Source of the DNA: UMGS692 sp963653425
GTDB taxonomy: Bacteria > Bacillota > Clostridia > Christensenellales > CAG-314
DNA length: 9,495 bases
Direction: 5' to 3'
Assembly (NCBI GenBank): GCA_963653425.1
Contig: CAVJWC010000022.1
Span: forward strand, 1-9,495
This document shows, piece after piece, positions 6,739 through 9,495 of the stretch. The position numbers and the translations under genes were made by a program. Under the pieces are notes generated by a model. The model worked only from the letters and a program-made list of their open reading frames with translations. It was not told the DNA's origin and did not search any database. Position 1 is the first letter of the stretch; each line of letters begins with the position of its first letter.

Positions 6739-7596
6739 TTACAGCAACATACAGAGCGTGCCTGCGGTTATGAGAATAAGACCCACGAGTCCTTTAATCG
6801 TAAGCTTTTCTTTAAGGACGAAGTAGGAAAAGGCGATGGTTACGAGTATGGAAAGTTTGTCTATCGGAACGACTACGCTTGCGGGACCTTCGTGAAGCGC
6901 GCCGTAATAACACAGCCAGGACGCGCCCGTCGCAAGTCCCGAAAGAATTATGAAGATAAATTCGTTGCGGGGCGTTTTTTTGATAAGCGGACCTTTCCCC
7001 GTTACGCAAACAACAACCCACGCCATAACGAGAACGACTGCCGTTCTTATCATCGTACCGAGATTGGATTCGACGTCGGAAATTCCGATTTTTCCGAGAA
7101 TGCTTGTCGCGGCGGCGAACACAGCCGACAAAACCGCCCACAAAAGCCAGCTCTTTTTAACGCTTTCGTTGTCGTTGTGTTTTTTCTCTATCATAAGATA
7201 GGTTCCCACTGCGATAACAGCCATACATATGCCCTTGATAAGAGTGATTTCCTCGCCGAGAAGAACGAACGCCAGAAGCATGGTAAGAATTGTACTCGAT
7301 TTGTCCACGGGAACGACTTTGTTTACGTCGCCCACCTGAAGAGCTTTGAAGTAACACAGCCAGGACGCGCCCGTCGCAAGTCCCGAAAGCACGAGAAATA
7401 CCCAGCTTTTTGCCGAAACGGAAGCCAAGCCGTTCCAGGAACCCACTATCGTTACCATAAGACAGGACGTTAAAAGAACGACTATCGTTCGCATTGCCGT
7501 AGCCACGCTCGAATCGGTCTGTTTAATTCCGCATTTCGCGGTAATCGACGTTACGCCGGCAAAAAAAGCCGAGCCGAATGCAAGTAAAATCCACAT
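6739..7596 (-). CDS. EamA/DMT-superfamily membrane transporter
   Basis: Inner-membrane protein of 285 residues with about ten hydrophobic segments in two homologous EamA halves (roughly 1-137 and 148-285), the standard drug/metabolite transporter layout. Each half has a starting AFGSAFFAG or AVLSAVFAA helix, an LSGLATGASWLCY segment (70-82 and 218-230) and a VPVDK/VPIDKLSI motif before a helix ending in LGEE or LKEK. The substrate cannot be assigned; amino-acid, nucleotide-sugar or drug export are all represented in the superfamily. Oddly, the LSGLATGASWLCY segments are identical over 38 nucleotides (6908-6945 and 7352-7389), including silent positions. The ATG at 7596 follows GGGAGG six bases upstream. 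The gene appears monocistronic with its own promoter. Confidence 0.92.
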   Translation of the reverse strand: MWILLAFGSAFFAGVTSITAKCGIKQTDSSVATAMRTIVVLLTSCLMVTIVGSWNGLASVSAKSWVFLVLSGLATGASWLCYFKALQVGDVNKVVPVDKSSTILTMLLAFVLLGEEITLIKGICMAVIAVGTYLMIEKKHNDNESVKKSWLLWAVLSAVFAAATSILGKIGISDVESNLGTMIRTAVVLVMAWVVVCVTGKGPLIKKTPRNEFIFIILSGLATGASWLCYYGALHEGPASVVVPIDKLSILVTIAFSYFVLKEKLTIKGLVGLILITAGTLCMLL

Positions 7597-7680
7597 AAAA
7601 AGCCTCCCGATGAACCGTAACCGCCAAAGCTTTTTTCAGCTTCGTTCGTTTGTTTTCAGTCGGTCCCCCGCATTTCCCGA

Positions 7681-7709
7681 ATTATACTACCATAAACAAA
7701 AAAGCGCAA
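7681..7709 (-). promoter_or_regulatory. Probable promoter of the EamA transporter
   Basis: A perfect TATAAT (7681-7686, minus strand) lies 17 bp from a weak TTGCGC (7704-7709). The resulting leader of about 75 nt contains AAGCT/AGCTT able to form a small hairpin near 7626-7642. No riboswitch family was recognised. Confidence 0.5.
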
Positions 7710-7930
7710 GCCTATAAGGCTCTGCCCGAAAAAAATTTACGAATAATTTACAATGAAAACGATTTTTAATGTAAAGCGATGAACATTATAAAAAACGCAA
7801 GCCTGTAAAATTTTACCGGAAAGAACTTACTAATAATTCACAATGAAAACGATTTTTAATATAAGGCAGTGAGCGTTATAAAAAACGCAAGTCTTTAAGG
7901 CTTTATCCGACGGAACGACCGTAATTCCGA
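7705..7930 (+). repeat. Tandem repeat of about 90 bp, 2.5 copies
   Basis: Units begin at CGCAAG at 7705, 7796 and 7886 (periods 91 and 90). Units 1 and 2 share a perfect 20-base block at 7751-7770 and 7841-7860. All three open with CGCAAG(C/T)CT and continue to a CCG-containing stretch; the third fades after about 45 bases. Unit 1 contains AGCCT-ATA-AGGCT, a small palindrome. No reading frame spans the units, so the repeat is non-coding. The -35 box of the transporter promoter overlaps the start of unit 1. Confidence 0.8.
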
Positions 7931-8345
7931 AATTAAAACTTACTATCGCAAAACCGCCGTAAAGACGGAACGGGAATGGCGTTATCAAAAAAATAATTGA
8001 GTTGGGGCAAGGGCAACAATGTAAAAAGTGCGTACTTTATAGTAGAGGACGTATTTACGAAAATTCACGTTTGACGGGACATAGCGACGTTACCGAAAAA
8101 TAATTGAGTTACTGCTTTTCGTACTATTTTTTGGTGCGTAAATATATTGCTCGTGAGGCAAATATTTGCGCTTGACAATACGCGCCTTGCATTATAACGG
8201 CGTAAGTTTTATCGAAAATTCACGCTTGACGGATTGGCGCGGTTATCATAAAAATCGGAAACAGCTTAATTGCGATTTCGGAAAAATCGCGTCCGACGGA
8301 TCTATTTGACTGCGAATATGTTGCCGAAGAAGCCGAAATTTGCGC
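7931..8345 (+). repeat. Gene-free region of repeated promoter-like boxes
   Basis: There is no gene. ATTTGCGCTTGACAATACG occurs at 8164-8182 and again at 8338-8356, where it carries the tRNA promoter's -35 box. AAAATTCACG(T/C)TTGACGG occurs at 8060-8077 and 8215-8232. AAAAATAATTGAGTT occurs near 7989-8002 and 8096-8110. The copy at 8226 gives TTGACG, 17 bp, TAAAAA; the copy at 8172 gives TTGACA with only a poorly spaced TATAAC. The block looks like successive decayed duplications of the sequence in front of the tRNA gene. Confidence 0.65.
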
Positions 8346-8374
8346 TTGACAATACGGCGGAAAACTGCTAAAAT
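8346..8374 (+). promoter_or_regulatory. Promoter of tRNA-Leu
   Basis: TTGACA (8346-8351), 17 bp, then TAAAAT (8369-8374). The tRNA's first base is 12 bases after the -10 box, so the primary transcript has a very short leader. This is the best promoter in the region. Confidence 0.85.
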
Positions 8375-8385
8375 ACCAGTGTCGT

Positions 8386-8469
8386 GCGGCTATGGCGGAA
8401 TTGGCAGACGCTCCGGACTTAGGATCCGGTGCCTTCGGCGTGGGGGTTCGAGTCCCTTTAGCCGCACCA
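8386..8469 (+). tRNA. tRNA-Leu (anticodon UAG)
   Basis: An 84-base class II tRNA with CCA encoded (8467-8469). The acceptor stem is GCGGCTA (8386-8392) with TAGCCGC (8459-8465), discriminator A. The anticodon stem CCGGA/TCCGG encloses the loop CTTAGGA, placing TAG at 8420-8422. The long variable arm has a GCC-TTC-GGC stem, as expected for leucine. The T loop is TTCGAGT on a GGGGG/CCCTT stem with two G·U pairs. It reads CUA and probably other CUN codons. Apparent proteins on the minus strand here (such as GTRTPTPKAPDPKSG) are the familiar antisense artefact of this tRNA. Confidence 0.98.
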
Positions 8470-8475
8470 AAAAAC

Positions 8476-8548
8476 GAGAAACCCGCAAAAGTTAAGGGGT
8501 GGGATATACAGTGAAACTCCACCATCATAGCGGGTGGCTTCTCTTTTT
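8476..8548 (+). terminator. Long nested hairpin ending in a T-run after tRNA-Leu
   Basis: GAGAA (8476-8480) plus ACCCGC (8481-8486) pair with GCGGGT (8530-8535) plus TTCTC (8539-8543), with GGC bulged. Inside, GGTGG (8498-8502) pairs with CCACC (8519-8523). A TTTTT run follows. It could terminate the tRNA transcript, but it is much longer than a normal terminator and may be a separate structured element. Confidence 0.5.
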
Positions 8549-8578
8549 CTGACACACAGATTAACCATCATAGACTCC

Positions 8579-8615
8579 ACGTAAGTTCCTTTACGCAAAA
8601 CCAAAGGAATTACGT
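8579..8615. repeat. 13-bp inverted repeat with one bulge
   Basis: ACGTAAGTTCCTTT (8579-8592) and AAAGGAATTACGT (8603-8615) are complementary apart from one bulged G, around a 10-base loop. No T-run follows on either side. It lies in otherwise gene-free DNA between the tRNA terminator and the small gene. A minus-strand open frame crosses it but also runs antisense to the tRNA, so it is not accepted as a gene. Confidence 0.6.
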
Positions 8616-8780
8616 AATCAGAATTAGCGGAAACAGCCAAACTCGATAGGTCTTGTTTGTCTTGTGTAAAAGCAGGAGCGCATAATATGACTATAGCCAC
8701 GGTTGGTTACTATCTATGACAAATCGGGCATGACTCAGCTGAGTTTTTTGATTGTCTGCAAAGAAAGAGGCGAAAAGATA

Positions 8781-8927
8781 ATGCAAAAAAGATTTTCTAA
8801 AGATCCTAAGGTAAGATTAGTATCCATTAAAGATTTTTATGAATGGTCCGATTACATCGGCGATATCGAAGAGAACCTTTTGAAAGAAGGAGAAAAACCT
8901 AATTATGGTATCTATTATAAAATATAA
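8781..8927 (+). CDS. Small hypothetical protein (48 aa)
   Basis: The product is 48 residues, mostly charged, with an aromatic centre (KDFYEWSDYIGDIEENLL) and no membrane segment or recognised domain. The ATG at 8781 is preferred to in-frame starts at 8730 (ATG) and 8703 (TTG) because AAAGAGG at 8764-8770 is suitably placed. It is followed nine bases later by a strong intrinsic terminator, the best argument that the unit is transcribed. Codons are more A/T-rich than in the rha genes, in keeping with accessory DNA next to a tRNA. A tiny frame upstream (8687-8719, ten codons with AGGAG at 8674-8678) might be a leader peptide or a broken gene start. I do not recognise the family. Confidence 0.5.
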   Translation: MQKRFSKDPKVRLVSIKDFYEWSDYIGDIEENLLKEGEKPNYGIYYKI

Positions 8928-8935
8928 TCTATATA

Positions 8936-8965
8936 AAAAGAAGCTTCTTATGAGGCTTCTTTTTT
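8936..8965. terminator. Strong bidirectional intrinsic terminator
   Basis: AAAAGAAGCTTC (8936-8947) pairs with GAGGCTTCTTTT (8952-8963) around TTAT, flanked by T-runs in both directions. It serves the small plus-strand gene ending at 8927 and could also end minus-strand transcription from the helicase relic. Confidence 0.9.
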
Positions 8966-9058
8966 GTGTAAAAGGTATTTCTCTATAATCAGACTACAGA
9001 TACTTTATCGAGACAGAAAAACTCCGGACAATGAGTAACAAAATGCATGAAAATAACG

Positions 9059-9265
9059 TTATTCATCTTTATCTATAATCTGAACTTCTCCGACAAATTG
9101 GTCTAAAAACTTTTCTGCCAGATGGCGATCTAACTGATCGTGAATTTTTTGATTTTCATAGCTTCGCAGACAGTTGTAGCAAGACGGATCGCAATTACAA
9201 GTTTTCATATCGCGCAATGCCGACGAAAAAATCAACAAGAAAGATAGTCCCTTCCGATTTTGGTT
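9059..9265 (-). pseudogene. DUF1998-type helicase protein, C-terminal remnant
   Basis: The minus-strand frame from 9265 to the stop at 9059-9061 includes an ATG at 9206-9208. From about 9241 downward it reads FSSALRDM, then CNCDPSCYNCLRSY, ENQKIHDQLDRHLAEKFL. This is the C-terminal four-cysteine module (CxCx3CxxC, then a Y.NQ..H..LDR..A..FL helix) of DUF1998 proteins, which are large DEAD/DEAH helicases or their partners, including several defence-associated ones such as DrmB of DISARM. Everything upstream, many hundreds of residues, is missing: the frame reaches a TAA at 9266-9268 and loses family character after about 9241-9253. The module probably binds zinc. A tiny stand-alone gene of 49 codons from the ATG is possible, but no ribosome binding site is seen. 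The exact parent family cannot be decided from so short a piece. Confidence 0.72.
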
Positions 9266-9269
9266 TTAG

Positions 9270-9495
9270 GTGTTCTGTATAGCGTTAAAAAACATTGAAA
9301 AATAAGGGACATACGCTACAATGTAAGCAAGAAGACTTGCTTACAATGGTTTTCGGGCGCAATGTTTCAACCGAAACGGCAAAGCGCAGACGATAGCCCT
9401 CGACAAAATTTATTTTGTCACGTTTCAATGTTATGATAACAGCCAATCAAGCAAATTCAAAGACTTGATGCCGTCATAAGAATTTATATAATTTC
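9270..9495. ncRNA. Candidate structured RNA or element end (runs to window edge)
   Basis: There is no open frame of note, but several stems are visible: TGTAAGCAAG (9322-9331) with CTTGCTTACA (9336-9345) around AAGA; AACATTGAAA (9291-9300) with TTTCAATGTT (9423-9432), a perfect 10-bp long-range match; TAGCGT (9280-9285) with ACGCTA (9313-9318), which would cross the previous pairing as a pseudoknot; GTTTTCGG (9349-9356) with CCGAAAC (9371-9377), one bulge; GACAAAAT (9402-9409) with ATTTTGTC (9412-9419); and ATCAAG (9446-9451) with CTTGAT (9464-9469). This density, with pairing across 140 nt, suggests a folded RNA or the palindromic end of a mobile element. I could not assign a family; strand is not decided. 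Confidence 0.4.

Noticed and set aside
8220..8700. Two minus-strand open frames of 111 and 80 codons across the tRNA-Leu region
   Set aside because: Both run antisense to the tRNA and contain its well-known artefact translation; neither has a ribosome binding site.
9422..9440. GTTTCAATG-type sequence resembling the start of a CRISPR repeat
   Set aside because: It is not repeated at regular spacing before the window ends; a short echo at 9364 is explained by the local stems.

Overview
The window is moderate-GC bacterial DNA that looks like a member of the Bacillota, most likely a gut Clostridia lineage. This rests on the strong AGGAGG-type ribosome binding sites, the ruvX–DUF1292 gene pair typical of Firmicutes, a relic of a TnpX/TndX-type large serine recombinase, and a tRNA gene with encoded CCA. 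No finer placement can be supported from the sequence alone.

Positions 1-4124 (+) hold an L-rhamnose catabolic block: rhaB (3' part only), rhaA, rhaD and fucO. Rhamnose is isomerised by RhaA, phosphorylated by RhaB and cleaved by RhaD to dihydroxyacetone phosphate and L-lactaldehyde, which FucO reduces to 1,2-propanediol. The first three genes are tightly coupled (3-bp gap, then a 4-bp ATGA overlap). fucO follows after a 313-bp gap containing a dispersed repeat and hairpins. No regulator, transporter or mutarotase lies in the window.

Positions 4125-5506 are a scar. A 5'-truncated large serine recombinase is flanked by two short-repeat arrays that resemble each other in opposite orientation, plus one copy of a dispersed repeat that recurs twice more.

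Positions 5507-7596 carry three minus-strand genes: a DUF1292 protein with a remarkable Cys/His/Asp-rich tail, ruvX with a consensus promoter, and a ten-helix EamA/DMT transporter containing a perfect 38-bp internal repeat. Positions 7597-8385 are gene-free and built of degenerate tandem repeats and repeated promoter-like boxes leading into tRNA-Leu(UAG).

Positions 8470-9495, downstream of the tRNA, look like accessory DNA: strong inverted repeats, a possible 48-codon gene with a good terminator, a minus-strand relic of a large DUF1998-type helicase protein (Cys-rich C-terminal module only), and a terminal gene-free 230 bp with several mutually compatible and crossing base-paired stems. The helicase relic stops being recognisable almost exactly where this structured segment begins. 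That suggests insertion of an element carrying a structured RNA, and this is the best candidate for something new here.
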